From: Bacteroidales bacterium UBA4363
GTDB lineage: Bacteria > Bacteroidota > Bacteroidia > Bacteroidales > Paludibacteraceae
Direction: 5' to 3'
Length of the DNA stretch: 48,248 nucleotides
Assembly (NCBI GenBank): GCA_002393965.1
Contig: DGSL01000006.1
Location: 23,029 to 71,276 of the forward strand
In this document: piece by piece, positions 1-10,000 of the stretch
Layout: every line of letters begins with the position of its first letter
Numbering within the stretch: the stretch's first letter is position 1
Translations under genes and position numbers: made by a program
The notes under the pieces: model-generated
Databases searched by the model: none
Seen by the model: only the letters and a program-made list of their open reading frames with translations
What the model was told of the DNA's origin: nothing

Positions 1-33
1 GGAGTAGTATTGGAGTCGTGGTGGAGTCGTAAG
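1..33. repeat. Three imperfect 11-bp direct repeats at the window edge
   Basis: Three consecutive 11-base units begin with GGAGTAGTATT, GGAGTCGTGGT and GGAGTCGTAAG. The second and third share their first eight bases. They lie before the promoter of the channel gene and may be the end of a longer repeat outside the window. No function is assigned. Confidence 0.35.
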
Positions 34-72
34 GGTTGTCCGAAAGGGTAAAAAAAGGAGGCGGAACGGTTG

Positions 73-104
73 TTTGCAAAGAAAAAAAAGAAAAGGTATC
101 TTTG
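73..104 (+). promoter_or_regulatory. Bacteroidetes-type promoter for the potassium channel gene
   Basis: TTTG at 73-76 is followed, after 20 bases, by TATCTTTG at 97-104. This matches the Bacteroidetes sigma-ABfr pattern of a TTTG box near -33 and TAnnTTTG near -7. Transcription would start near 110, giving a leader of about 130 bases if translation starts at the ATG at 240. Confidence 0.6.
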
Positions 105-239
105 TAATGGGGAACATAAGGAGGGGCGTACAGACGCTTGCGGAAAGGTGGAATCCCCGGAGAGGACGATACCTTAAACGCAGCGAGGTCTTGGTGGGTT
201 CCGTCAGAAGTTCCCAACCTAACAACAAGTTGCACATCC

Positions 240-1271
240 ATGAGCAGGAAAGACAGCAGTCTAACGCGGGCGACGAAGCGTCTGAGAGTGGTACTTCGTC
301 CCATCACGTGGGTCGTGGCGCACCTGGTGAGTCTGGTGACGGGCATCAAGGACCGCAAGCGTCAGAAAGAGGTATTGTATAGGGTGATATTCGAGACGGA
401 CACGCCGGCAGGGAAGCGATTTGACGTCATACTGATATGTTTCATCCTATTCTCGATTGTGGTCACAATCATGGAATCGATACCGTGGATCAGGACATCG
501 TGTCATACGCTGTTTTTAGTAGCGGAATGGCTGACGACGCTGTTTTTCACGGCAGAGTATGTCTTGCGTCTGTACTGTTCGCCGGAGCCGAGAAAATATG
601 CGTTGTCGGTGTTCGGAGTGATTGACTTCCTCGCCACGATCCCGCTGTATCTGATGTTCTTCGTCACATCGGCCCAGTACCTGATAATCCTGCGAGCGTT
701 CCGTCTGGTGAGAATCTTCCGCGTGTTCAAGCTATTCAGTTTCCTAAGCGAGGGCGAGCAATTGATCGAGAGTCTGGTGGCCTCGGCCCGTAAGTTGCTG
801 GTTTTCTTCCTGTTCATATTGATCCTGTGTATCGCAATCGGGACGTTGATGTTCATGTTTGAAGGCGGTAGGGCTGGCAGTGAGTTCCGGACGATACCGG
901 ACTCGATCTACTGGGCCATTGTGACACTGACGACAGTCGGATACGGCGACATCACGCCAACGACGGCGGTGGGGAGAGTATTGTCGAGCCTGGTGATGCT
1001 GCTGGGATACACGATCATAGCCATACCGACGGGCATCGTATCGGTAGCAATGTTCCGGACAGTGAAGGGCAAGAAAGTGTTAGAGTGTCCACACTGCCAC
1101 ACGACGGACCACAAGCGCAGTGACCGATTCTGTCAGCACTGCGGCACACCGCTGATCGTGCCAGACGAGGAGACGGACCGCATCACGGACGCCCTCACGG
1201 GCATCCCGAACGAGATGTCGGAACGGTTTGCCGAGATGAAAGAAGAGGAAAAGAAGCACAAGAATACATGA
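240..1271 (+). CDS. Voltage-gated-type potassium channel (ion transporter) with C-terminal zinc ribbon
   Basis: This inner-membrane cation channel subunit has about 343 residues and probably acts as a tetramer. Six membrane segments are visible. The fourth carries Arg or Lys at every third position (LRAFRLVRIFRVFK), which is the voltage-sensor pattern. The pore loop holds the potassium filter TVGYGD at residues 232-237. After the last helix there is a cytoplasmic zinc ribbon with two pairs, CPHC and CQHC, then a charged tail. I chose the ATG at 240 because the frame open from a TTG at 138 adds 34 residues with no channel character. A strong promoter sits upstream and the export genes follow in the same direction with a 72-base gap. 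K+ selectivity follows from the filter; the physiological role is not shown. Confidence 0.88.
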   Translation: MSRKDSSLTRATKRLRVVLRPITWVVAHLVSLVTGIKDRKRQKEVLYRVIFETDTPAGKRFDVILICFILFSIVVTIMESIPWIRTSCHTLFLVAEWLTTLFFTAEYVLRLYCSPEPRKYALSVFGVIDFLATIPLYLMFFVTSAQYLIILRAFRLVRIFRVFKLFSFLSEGEQLIESLVASARKLLVFFLFILILCIAIGTLMFMFEGGRAGSEFRTIPDSIYWAIVTLTTVGYGDITPTTAVGRVLSSLVMLLGYTIIAIPTGIVSVAMFRTVKGKKVLECPHCHTTDHKRSDRFCQHCGTPLIVPDEETDRITDALTGIPNEMSERFAEMKEEEKKHKNT

Positions 1272-1309
1272 AAAAAGGCGTTGGATACATGATTTTAACA
1301 AATTATTAC

Positions 1310-1317
1310 TATTTTTG
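1310..1317 (+). promoter_or_regulatory. Possible promoter of the polysaccharide export genes
   Basis: TATTTTTG fits the TAnnTTTG -7 box and lies 27 bases before the first export gene. The only upstream candidate is TTGG at 1281-1284, which is further away than usual. The gene could also be reached by readthrough from the channel gene. Confidence 0.35.
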
Positions 1318-1343
1318 CATATATTAGTATGTCGGACTGCTGA

Positions 1344-2117
1344 ATGAGAAGCAAGATAAGAACATATATTCTGTTTATAGCATTGGGAGTGCTGATGAGC
1401 AGTTGCATCACATCGAGGAAGACGAATTACCTTCAGGATTCGGGCATCGACATTGAGCAATACAAAAGGATTGACAGCATGTACCTGCACGACGACTACC
1501 GCCTTCAGGTAGGTGATCAGATTTATTTCCAGATACTGTCAACGTCGGAAGAAGCGCCGAAGATATTCGGTCAGAGCGGTACGATGCAAACGAACATGCA
1601 GAACGGTTTGATGACGTACAAGGTGTACAGCGACTCGTGTATTGACTTTCCGTTCATCGGTCCGGTAAAAGTGGTGGGCCACACGACGAGAGAGACGAAA
1701 GAGGTGCTGGAGAAAGCCCTGGAGGACTATGTGCCGAACTGCAACGTGGAGGTGTGGCTGGCGAAGGCGAAATTCACGGTCATCGGACCAGGCAATACGG
1801 GCACGTATGACATGCCGAAGGAGCGTCTGACCATCTTCGAGGCTCTCTCGGTGGCTGGCGACCTGAAGCCGCTATCGGACCGCAAGAAGATCCATCTGTT
1901 GCGCAAGAAAGACGGGAAGACGATTGTGAAGACGTTCGATGTAAGGTCGAAAGACATCATCGGTTCGGAGTACTACTACATAGAACCCAATGACGTCATC
2001 TACGTCCCGAACATCACCGGTCAGTTCTTCAGCATCACATCGTTCAGTGCGTTGCTATCGACCATCACATCGGCCATATCGTTCGGAGTGCTGATCTATT
2101 CGTTGAGCAACAAATAG
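1344..2117 (+). CDS. Outer-membrane polysaccharide export lipoprotein (Wza/SLBB family), first copy
   Basis: This 257-residue protein is a member of the Wza/BexD polysaccharide export family, which moves capsule or exopolysaccharide across the outer membrane. The N-terminus is a lipoprotein signal with lipobox LMSSC (Cys21). A Poly_export domain follows (from about YRLQVGDQIYFQ), then SLBB-like segments, and a hydrophobic C-terminal stretch at about residues 228-254 resembles the short Bacteroidetes form with a terminal membrane helix. The gene is followed after 12 bases by a paralogue with the same architecture and a nearly matching C-terminal third (FDVRSKDII.SEYYYIEPNDVI). The Wzc-type kinase follows, so all three probably form one export machine. 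The family is certain; the polymer is unknown. Confidence 0.88.
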   Translation: MRSKIRTYILFIALGVLMSSCITSRKTNYLQDSGIDIEQYKRIDSMYLHDDYRLQVGDQIYFQILSTSEEAPKIFGQSGTMQTNMQNGLMTYKVYSDSCIDFPFIGPVKVVGHTTRETKEVLEKALEDYVPNCNVEVWLAKAKFTVIGPGNTGTYDMPKERLTIFEALSVAGDLKPLSDRKKIHLLRKKDGKTIVKTFDVRSKDIIGSEYYYIEPNDVIYVPNITGQFFSITSFSALLSTITSAISFGVLIYSLSNK

Positions 2118-2129
2118 AAAGAGTCAGAA

Positions 2130-2912
2130 ATGGAAATACGCCATCATTCACATAGAAGCCAGAGGATACGGTTCGGAATAGGCATTACGGCAGGGGTTGT
2201 GCTGTTGCTGTGTGCATCGTGCGTAACGAACCGCAGCACGAAGTATCTGCAGAACATACGTGAGGACTTCGGAAAGGCGCAGTACGAGGAGTACCGTCTG
2301 CAGCCGAAAGACGAGATTCTATTTCAGGTGTTCACGACGAACGAGGACGCAGCCAAGATGTTCAACACGGCGGGCGGAGCGACGCAGACGAGCAATCAGT
2401 TCGGAGGCCGTCGGATCTATGACGACGGGACGGTGGACCTGCCGTATATTGACCACGTAAAGATAGCCGGAATGACGACCCGAGAGGCGGGTCAGTACCT
2501 GACGGAGGTGCTACGCCCTTACATTTCGGACGACCTGTTTGTGAAAGTGGAGCTGGGCAAGAAGATGTACTACACCATCGGGGAGACGGGTTCGCGGAAC
2601 TATGAGATGTACAAAGACCAGATGAACATCTTCGAGGCTCTGGCACAGAGCGGCGACCTGAACATCGAGGCAGACCGCAAGAAGGTAAAGATCCTGCGCA
2701 ACACGAATGGTCAAGACACGATCATCGAATTCGACATCCGCTCGAAAGACATCGTCGATTCGGAACTGTACTACATACAGCCAGGAGACGTCATCCTGGT
2801 GAACAGGCCGAAGGCCTCCTTCTTCAAGATCACTTCGTTCTCGACTTTCCTGAGCGTTGTCATTTCCTCCATCAGTTTTATCCTTCTGGTCATCAACTAC
2901 ACCAACAACTAA
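2130..2912 (+). CDS. Outer-membrane polysaccharide export lipoprotein (Wza/SLBB family), second copy
   Basis: This 260-residue paralogue of the preceding gene has a long basic N-terminus, then a signal with lipobox LLCASC (Cys31). It shares motifs with the first copy: YLQN after the lipobox, YRLQPKDEILFQ, IFEALA, a matching FDIRSKDIVDSELYYIQPGDVI block, and a C-terminal hydrophobic helix (FSTFLSVVISSISFILLVI). The 12-base gap to the first copy and 43-base gap to the Wzc homologue indicate one operon. Two different lipoproteins could form a mixed pore or serve two polymers; the sequence does not decide. They look like an old tandem duplication, because the proteins have diverged well beyond simple copy drift. 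Confidence 0.87.
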   Translation: MEIRHHSHRSQRIRFGIGITAGVVLLLCASCVTNRSTKYLQNIREDFGKAQYEEYRLQPKDEILFQVFTTNEDAAKMFNTAGGATQTSNQFGGRRIYDDGTVDLPYIDHVKIAGMTTREAGQYLTEVLRPYISDDLFVKVELGKKMYYTIGETGSRNYEMYKDQMNIFEALAQSGDLNIEADRKKVKILRNTNGQDTIIEFDIRSKDIVDSELYYIQPGDVILVNRPKASFFKITSFSTFLSVVISSISFILLVINYTNN

Positions 2913-2955
2913 ACGAAACAGCAGTCAGGCCAAGATTGGCTGACAAAGAAAAGAT

Positions 2956-5481
2956 ATGAACGACTCCAATTTCTATCCACATACATCCCTCACGCCGGAG
3001 GAAGGGCAGAGTCCGAGCGCGGGCACGGGAGCGCCTTCGCAGGCGTCGAGACAGAGCAATTTCAAGCCGGATGATCAAGACGGCGGGGGATTCGACATTA
3101 TGTCGTGGGTGTTCCGCATCCTGCATTACTGGTATCTGTTCGTCATCGGCATCACGGTTGCGTTTGTACTCTCGCACTACCAGAACAGGAAGTGGCAGCC
3201 AATCTACCAGACGAAAGCGACCATCCTGATTGAAGACGGAAAAGGCGGCAACTTCGGCGGCTACAACTCGACGATGCAGGGATTCGGTGTACAGTCGTCG
3301 TACAGAAACATCAACAACCAGATCATCATCTTCGGTTCACACGACCTAATAGAAAAGGCTCTGGACCGTCTGCCCCTAGACATCAACTGCTACACCAAAG
3401 GGAAGTACCGCACCAACGACATCTACAAACAGGAACCTGTGACAATCTCAAAGGCCTTTGTCTCGCAGGACGCATACGGTACGGAATTTACCATCAGTGA
3501 TGCCGGCGACCAGTCGACCTACTACATCTCATGGGTATCGAACGAGCAGAATTTCAAAGTAAAGGGTCACTACGGCATACCGCTGACGTGTCCGGAATTC
3601 AACCTCAAAGTTGACCTAAACGACCGTTACATCCCCAAATACACGTTCTATTTCCAGTTCCTGGACAAAGAGAAACTGATTGCAAACTACAGCAGTCGGT
3701 TGTCGTTTGACTTTGTAATGAAAGGTTCGTCGGTTGTTTCGGTCCAGCTGACGGGACCGTCGGCCCAACGTGACGTAGACTTCATCAACTGTCTATGTGA
3801 ATGCTTCATCGACCAGTCGCTGGAGCGCAAGAACGAAGTAGCCTCGAAGACCATCGACTTCATCGAGTCGCAACTGGCAAACATCTCCGATTCGCTGACG
3901 CAGTCAGAAGGCCGTCTGAAGAACTACCGCATCAGCAATCAGATTGTCGATATCGGCAGTTACACATCGCAGTTGATCTCGGACAACCGGAAATTCGATG
4001 ACCAGTTCACTGCCTTCCGTCTGAAAGAGACGTACTTCAACTACCTGCTGAACTACCTGAACAGCCACAACACGACAGACATCATCGCATTGCCATCGAC
4101 ACTCGGCATTTCGGATGCCACGCTGAACAAATACGTGCAGGAGTACAACACCCTGTTGCAGAAGCGCAGTGAGATGGGCGAGAAGAATCCATACTACACG
4201 AAATACACGAACGACTTGGAGCAGTTGCGTACGAACATGCGGATGGTAACCACGAACATGCGTTCTGCCTTGAACATCGAGAAACAGAACCTGGTCAGCC
4301 AGACACGTGAGGTCAGGGGACAGATTTCGTCGCTCCCAGACAAGGAAAGCCGCATGAGCGACTACGAACGGAAGTTCAAGATCCACGACAACTACTATTC
4401 CTTCCTATTGCAGAAGCGTGCAGAATCACAAGTGCAGAAAGCCTCGAACTCGTCGGACAACGTCATACTGGAGCGAGCGCACGTCGTGTCGATCGTAAAC
4501 GGAGACGTCAAAGGCAAGACAAAGACATTCTATCTGGCCGTCGGAGTACTAATACCGTTCCTGTTCATCCTGCTGAAATTCTTCCTAAACACGAAGATCA
4601 TGGACCGGAAAGACGTGGAGAAATACTCTCCGTATCCGTATTTCGGTTCGATCCGCCACACGACGAGCAAGAGCAAGATCCCTGTACTGGGCAGTCCACG
4701 CTCAGGATTGGCAGAGGCGTACCGAATTATCCGTACACGAATTGAATTCATCGTACAGCGTCAATTCCCGACAATGCTGCTGATCACGTCAACGGAATCG
4801 GGTGACGGAAAGACCACCTTTGCCCTGAACTTTGCCGCGATGTATGCCCATACGAAGCGCAAGACAGTACTGGTGGACCTTGACCTGCGCAAGCCGAGTG
4901 TGATAGACCGCCTCGGGTTGCCGAACGACAAACGAACGGGAATCTCGAACTACCTGATCGGTCAAATTGACGACTACCACGAACTAATCATCCGGGACGA
5001 GCATTACAACTTCGACATCATCTCCGGCGGTACGGTCCCTCCCAACCCAGGCGAGCTGATCCGTTCGGAGAAACTGCTTGAGATGTTCCGTATGTTGCAG
5101 AAGGAGTATGACCACATCGTGATAGACACCTCGCCGGTAGGACTAGTAGCTGATGCGTATGCACTGATGCTACAGGTTGACATCAACATCTTCATTGTGC
5201 GCAGTGACAAGACGAACAAAAACTTCTTCGAGAGCATCCTGCAGCAGATCAAGTCGGACAACGTGCCGAACGTCTATGTGGTGCTGAATGACATTGACCA
5301 GAAAAAAGCATCGTACTCGAACTACCACGAGTACGGACGCAGGTCGTACTATATGAAGAAAGACGAGTACCACAACTATACTCAAGAATACTTCGATGAC
5401 GAGGAAGAAGAGGCACAGGACGAGTCGTTGTGGAAGAAAGTGAAAACGAAGCTCAAGAAACTGAAGCGGGAATACTATTAA
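2956..5481 (+). CDS. Wzc-type polysaccharide co-polymerase / bacterial tyrosine autokinase
   Basis: This 841-residue inner-membrane protein controls polysaccharide chain length and export. A Gly/Ser/Pro-rich cytoplasmic N-terminus precedes membrane helix 1 (about residues 55-74). A large periplasmic Wzz-type domain with coiled coils follows (about 300-500), then membrane helix 2 (about 524-545) and a cytoplasmic BY-kinase domain. The kinase shows Walker A STESGDGKTT (Lys619), Walker A' VLVDLDLRKPS near 640 and Walker B IVIDTSP near 720. The C-terminus carries ten tyrosines in the last 55 or so residues, the usual autophosphorylation cluster, followed by an acidic run and a Lys-rich end. Membrane and kinase parts are in one chain, as in proteobacterial Wzc. 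No cognate Wzb-type phosphatase gene is visible nearby. Confidence 0.93.
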   Translation: MNDSNFYPHTSLTPEEGQSPSAGTGAPSQASRQSNFKPDDQDGGGFDIMSWVFRILHYWYLFVIGITVAFVLSHYQNRKWQPIYQTKATILIEDGKGGNFGGYNSTMQGFGVQSSYRNINNQIIIFGSHDLIEKALDRLPLDINCYTKGKYRTNDIYKQEPVTISKAFVSQDAYGTEFTISDAGDQSTYYISWVSNEQNFKVKGHYGIPLTCPEFNLKVDLNDRYIPKYTFYFQFLDKEKLIANYSSRLSFDFVMKGSSVVSVQLTGPSAQRDVDFINCLCECFIDQSLERKNEVASKTIDFIESQLANISDSLTQSEGRLKNYRISNQIVDIGSYTSQLISDNRKFDDQFTAFRLKETYFNYLLNYLNSHNTTDIIALPSTLGISDATLNKYVQEYNTLLQKRSEMGEKNPYYTKYTNDLEQLRTNMRMVTTNMRSALNIEKQNLVSQTREVRGQISSLPDKESRMSDYERKFKIHDNYYSFLLQKRAESQVQKASNSSDNVILERAHVVSIVNGDVKGKTKTFYLAVGVLIPFLFILLKFFLNTKIMDRKDVEKYSPYPYFGSIRHTTSKSKIPVLGSPRSGLAEAYRIIRTRIEFIVQRQFPTMLLITSTESGDGKTTFALNFAAMYAHTKRKTVLVDLDLRKPSVIDRLGLPNDKRTGISNYLIGQIDDYHELIIRDEHYNFDIISGGTVPPNPGELIRSEKLLEMFRMLQKEYDHIVIDTSPVGLVADAYALMLQVDINIFIVRSDKTNKNFFESILQQIKSDNVPNVYVVLNDIDQKKASYSNYHEYGRRSYYMKKDEYHNYTQEYFDDEEEEAQDESLWKKVKTKLKKLKREYY

Positions 5482-5554
5482 CCAGCCCCCTCCCCTCTCC
5501 CGCCCCAAGGAAAGGCAAAAAAGCAAAAAGAGAAATACGAAAGAAAGGATACTT

Positions 5555-6853
5555 ATGATGCAAAAAAAAGACATCAGAATTGCAGTGGTAGGTCTAGGAT
5601 ACGTAGGCATGCCACTGGCTGTAGAATTCAGCAAGAAGTACGATGTACTGGGATTCGACATCAACCAGATGCGCGTGGACGAATTGAACCGTGCGGAAGA
5701 CCATACGCTGGAGACCGATCCAGAGGATCTGAAAGCCGGCTTTGAGCGCAAAAAGAGCGGAAAGGGAATCGGTCTGGAATTCACTGCCGACGACTCGCGT
5801 CTGACGGAGCGCAACATTTTCATCGTTGCCGTCCCTACGGGCATAGACCGCTTCAACAACCCAGACCTCCGTCCATTGCTGGGCGCAAGCAAGACGGTCG
5901 GACAGCACCTGCGGAAGGGAGACCTTGTCATCTATGAATCGACGGTGTACCCTGGCTGTACGGAAGAGGACTGTGTTCCTATTCTGGAAAAGGAATCGGG
6001 TTTAAAGTTCAATCAGGACTTCTACTGCGGATACTCACCGGAGCGCATCAATCCAGGTGATAAGGTAAACACGCTGACCAAAATCAGGAAGATCACATCG
6101 GGATCGACCCCTGAGACAGCTGACTTCGTCGATGAACTGTATGCCTCGATATTGGAGGTGCCGACCTACAAAGCTCCGAACATGAAGGTGGCTGAGGCAT
6201 CGAAAGCCATTGAAAATGCGCAGCGCGACGTAAACATCTCATTCATGAACGAACTGGCTCTGATATTTGACAAGTTAGGAATCGACACGAATGACGTCAT
6301 TGACGCTGCCTGCTCGAAATGGAACTTCAAGCCCTACCGTCCGGGTCTCGTAGGCGGTCACTGTATCGGAGTCGATCCGTACTATATGGTGCACAAAGCC
6401 AAGGCTGTGGGTTACAATCCAGAGGTTATCTCATCGGGAAGGCGTGTGAACAACAGCATTGCCGAACACATAGCGCATAAGGTCATGAAACTGATGATCA
6501 AGAACGGCAGCCGCATCAAGGATTCAAACATCCTGCTGATGGGCATCACCTTCAAGGAGAACTGTCCGGATATCCGCAACACCAAAGTGATAGACATCAT
6601 CCGCGAGCTTAAAGAGTTTGACATCAATGTGGACATTTACGATCCGTGGGCGGACAAGGATGAGGTGAAAAAGGAATATGATGTTGAAATCTCCGCGACA
6701 TACGATGAAGCGAAAAAGTATGACGCAGTCATACTTGCCGTTGCTCATAAGCAGTTCAAGGACTTTGACTTCAAGAAGCAGAAGCGCAACGGAGCCATTA
6801 TCTATGACGTCAAGAACTTCGTGGACAGAGACGTCGCAGACGGCAGATTATAA
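5555..6853 (+). CDS. UDP-sugar dehydrogenase (UDP-N-acetylhexosamine/UDP-glucose 6-dehydrogenase family)
   Basis: This 432-residue cytoplasmic enzyme oxidises the C6 hydroxyl of a nucleotide sugar to a uronic acid with two NAD+. The N-terminal Rossmann motif is VVGLGYVGMPLA. The catalytic-Cys motif GGHCIGVDPYY places the nucleophile at Cys270, and the C-terminal UDP-binding domain includes GITFKENCPDIRN. The sequence resembles the TviB/WbpO group that acts on UDP-GlcNAc or UDP-GalNAc more than UDP-glucose dehydrogenases, but substrate cannot be fixed by eye. Two consecutive ATG codons open the frame, with AAAGGA upstream. It follows the kinase gene by 73 bases and probably supplies an acidic sugar for the exported polymer. 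A strong hairpin lies downstream. Confidence 0.9.
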   Translation: MMQKKDIRIAVVGLGYVGMPLAVEFSKKYDVLGFDINQMRVDELNRAEDHTLETDPEDLKAGFERKKSGKGIGLEFTADDSRLTERNIFIVAVPTGIDRFNNPDLRPLLGASKTVGQHLRKGDLVIYESTVYPGCTEEDCVPILEKESGLKFNQDFYCGYSPERINPGDKVNTLTKIRKITSGSTPETADFVDELYASILEVPTYKAPNMKVAEASKAIENAQRDVNISFMNELALIFDKLGIDTNDVIDAACSKWNFKPYRPGLVGGHCIGVDPYYMVHKAKAVGYNPEVISSGRRVNNSIAEHIAHKVMKLMIKNGSRIKDSNILLMGITFKENCPDIRNTKVIDIIRELKEFDINVDIYDPWADKDEVKKEYDVEISATYDEAKKYDAVILAVAHKQFKDFDFKKQKRNGAIIYDVKNFVDRDVADGRL

Positions 6854-6941
6854 AAGTGACTAAAAAAAGAGACTCCTTATAATGATGTAACCATTGAAAG
6901 TTGGACGGTTTACATTCATTTATGAAGTTTTTGATTGGAAC

Positions 6942-6966
6942 AGAGCTCGGTATTGCACCGGGCTCT
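6942..6966. terminator. Hairpin terminator between the export block and mfd
   Basis: AGAGCTCGGT and ACCGGGCTCT pair over 10 bp with one G-U pair and a five-base loop. It lies between two converging genes. The base run after it is only moderately T-rich on either strand, so it may serve both directions weakly. Confidence 0.65.
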
Positions 6967-7021
6967 TTCCATTTAGCATCAGTTCGATTCTATCGTTCTT
7001 GTAGAACTGAAAAGAAAATAC

Positions 7022-10000
7022 TTATCGTCCGTTCGGAGAATCGGATACGGAATCGGACATCTGCTTCAGGACATCCAAGGCCTGATTAATGGTCTTGATG
7101 TCCCTGACAGAGACGCTTCGCTTGCCAGCATCCTCCCTCAGACGACACTCCATCGGGTGGCTTGCCACATAGTTCAAAACGGCACCAAACACATCGCTAC
7201 GATAGTAGGAAGACTGCTGATTAGACACCATATACCCGATGAGCATACCACGCTTGATAGAAAGGCGTTCCATACCCATGCGCATTCCCAACCAACGGAT
7301 CCGCAAGGCCGTAAAAAGATCCTGTACCTCTGGCGGGACGGGACCGAAACGGTCTTCGAGCCGGGAAGCGAACGCCTCGAGTTGTTCTTCGCTCTGCAAG
7401 CCATCCAACTCACGATAGAGGGACATGCGTTCCGACACGCTTTCCACATAGAGTGTCGGTATCATGAGGGAGAGATCGCTCTCCAAGAGGCAGTCGGTGA
7501 CATAGTTATTTCCGTCCTTATTCTCCTTTCTCTCCTCCTCGTACAAATCGGAGAACTCCTCGTCCTTCAATTCGTGTACTGCCTCGTTCAAGATTTTCTG
7601 GTAGGTCTCATAGCCCAAATCGGCGATAAAGCCACTCTGCTCGGCTCCGAGCATATTCCCAGCACCACGGATATCCAGATCCTGCATGGCAATCTGGAAG
7701 CCACTTCCCAAATCGGCGAACGTCTCAATGGCCTGGAGTCGTCGTCTTGCTTCTGGAGTCACGACACTCATGGGCGGAGAGAGCAGGTAACAATATGCCT
7801 TACGGTTGCTTCGTCCCACGCGTCCGCGCAATTGGTGAAGATCGGAAAGTCCGAAATTCTGAGCATCGTTAATAATGATCGTATTGGCATTCGGGATATC
7901 AATACCGCTTTCGATAATGGTAGTAGCGATCAGAACGTCGTACTCGTAATCGATGAAATCGAGGATGATCTGTTCGAGTTTCTCAGCCTCCATCTGTCCA
8001 TGTCCGACAGCGATGCGAGCCTCCGGCACAACTCTATGAATAAAAGCCTGCAGTTCGTAGAGATTCTGGATGCGGTTATTGATAAAGAATACCTGTCCGT
8101 TACGTTCCATTTCCCGTACGATGGCCTCGCGTACCACTTGTTCGCCAAACTCCGCCAGTTCGGTCTGTATCGGATAGCGGTTGGGCGGCGGAGTGCTAAT
8201 GATGGAAAGATCGCGTGCTCCCATCAGCGAGAACTGCAATGTGCGCGGTATTGGGGTTGCTGTGAGGGTAAGAGTATCCACATTCACCTTCATTGCCTTG
8301 AGTCGTTCCTTGACAGAGACACCGAACTTCTGTTCCTCATCGATGATAAGAAGACCGAGATCCTTGAACTTCACGCGCTTCCCAACGAGTTTGTGAGTAC
8401 CGATGATGATATCGATCTGTCCATCAGCCAAGCGAGAGAGGACCTCCTTTGTCTGAGAGGCAGTCCTTGCCCTTGAGAGATAATCGATGTTGCACGGAAG
8501 GTCCTTCATCCGCTCAGTAAAAGAATTGTAATGCTGTAGCGCCAGAACGGTGGTAGGGACGAGCACAGCCACCTGTTTGCCATCGGCAACGGCCTTGAAA
8601 GCCGCTCTCATAGCCACCTCCGTCTTGCCGAATCCCACATCGCCACAGACGAGTCGATCCATCGGTAACGGCTTCTCCATATCCGCTTTCACATCCTGTG
8701 TTGCCTTGTATTGGTCGGGGGTATCTTCATAGAGGAAGCCTGCCTCGAGTTCCTTCTGCAGGTAGGAATCAGGCGAAAAGGCAAACCCCTTCTCCGCCTT
8801 GCGCCGTGCATAGAGCCTTATCAGATCTCGAGCAATATCCTTGACCTTCTTCTTGGTGCGTTCCTTGAGGCGCTCCCATGCGCCACTGCCAAGTTTATAC
8901 ACCTTTGGCGGTTCGCCATCGCGTCCCTTATACTTAGAGATGCGATGCAGGTTGTGGATATTGACGAAGATGGTATCGTTATCCTTATAAAGGAGTTTGA
9001 TTACCTCCTGCTGATGTCCGTTCACATCCATCTTCAGCAATCCACCGAAACGTCCGACCCCGTGATCGATGTGAGTGACATAGTCACCGACCTTCAGTTC
9101 GTTAAGTTCCTTGAGCGTCATCACGACCTTGCCGTTGCGTGCGCGGTCGCTACGGAGTGCATACTTATGATAGCGGTCGAAGATCTGATGGTCGGTGAAC
9201 ACACAGATACGCATATCCTCGTCAGAGAATCCCTCGTGTACGGTCCTAAGAACGGGGGTAAACGTCAGGTCCAATCCCTTATCTTCAAAGATTGCCTGGA
9301 TACGGTCGGTCTGTTTCTTACTGTCACTCAGAATATTCAGGCTGTATCCATCCGCCAGAAATCTACGGAAGGACTCGGCTACCAAGTCAAAATTCTTATG
9401 GTAGAGCGGTTGCGGATGCGTATGGAATACTATCGTGGACTTGTCGGAAGCATCACCCTTGAGTTGAATGGACGAAAAAGAAGAAAGATTCCCGAAGAAC
9501 ACATCACCAGAAACCGAATCGTCCAGCTCCATGGCGAAGTGATTCATCCTATCGCGAACGTAGAGAAAGTCGTTGAACACGAAGACGGCATCCTTGGGCA
9601 GGAACTCGGTAAAGGCGACCGATTCGCTTACGCCCTTCATCTCAGTGATGTCAGGGACGATGCTGACCGCATCCATCGTTTCCTCGCTGAGTTGGGATTC
9701 GATATTGAACAGACGGATACTATCGATCTCATTACCGAAGAAATCGATACGATAAGGCAACTCCTTGGAATAGGAAAAAACATCCAAAATAGATCCTCGC
9801 TGAGAAAACTGACCCGGTTCGTACACAAAATCCACCCGTTGGAATCCATTCTGAAGAAGTTCCTCTATCAGTTCCTCCGTATCGCAAACATCTCCGGTAT
9901 GGAGTCTACGCACCTTGCGTAGCAGCGACTTCTTGGAAACCAGTTTTTCGACCAGAGCTTCGGGATAAGTAAAAACGAGCAGAGGAGACTCGTCTGAAGA

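Noticed and set aside
74..382. A 102-codon frame at the left edge
   Set aside because: It overlaps the channel gene in another frame, is rich in Arg, Gly and Ser, and resembles no protein family I know.
7157..9922. Long open frames on the + strand at 7157-8476 (439 codons) and 8711-9922 (403 codons)
   Set aside because: They lie entirely antisense to mfd, whose protein matches its family from end to end, and their translations show no known domain.
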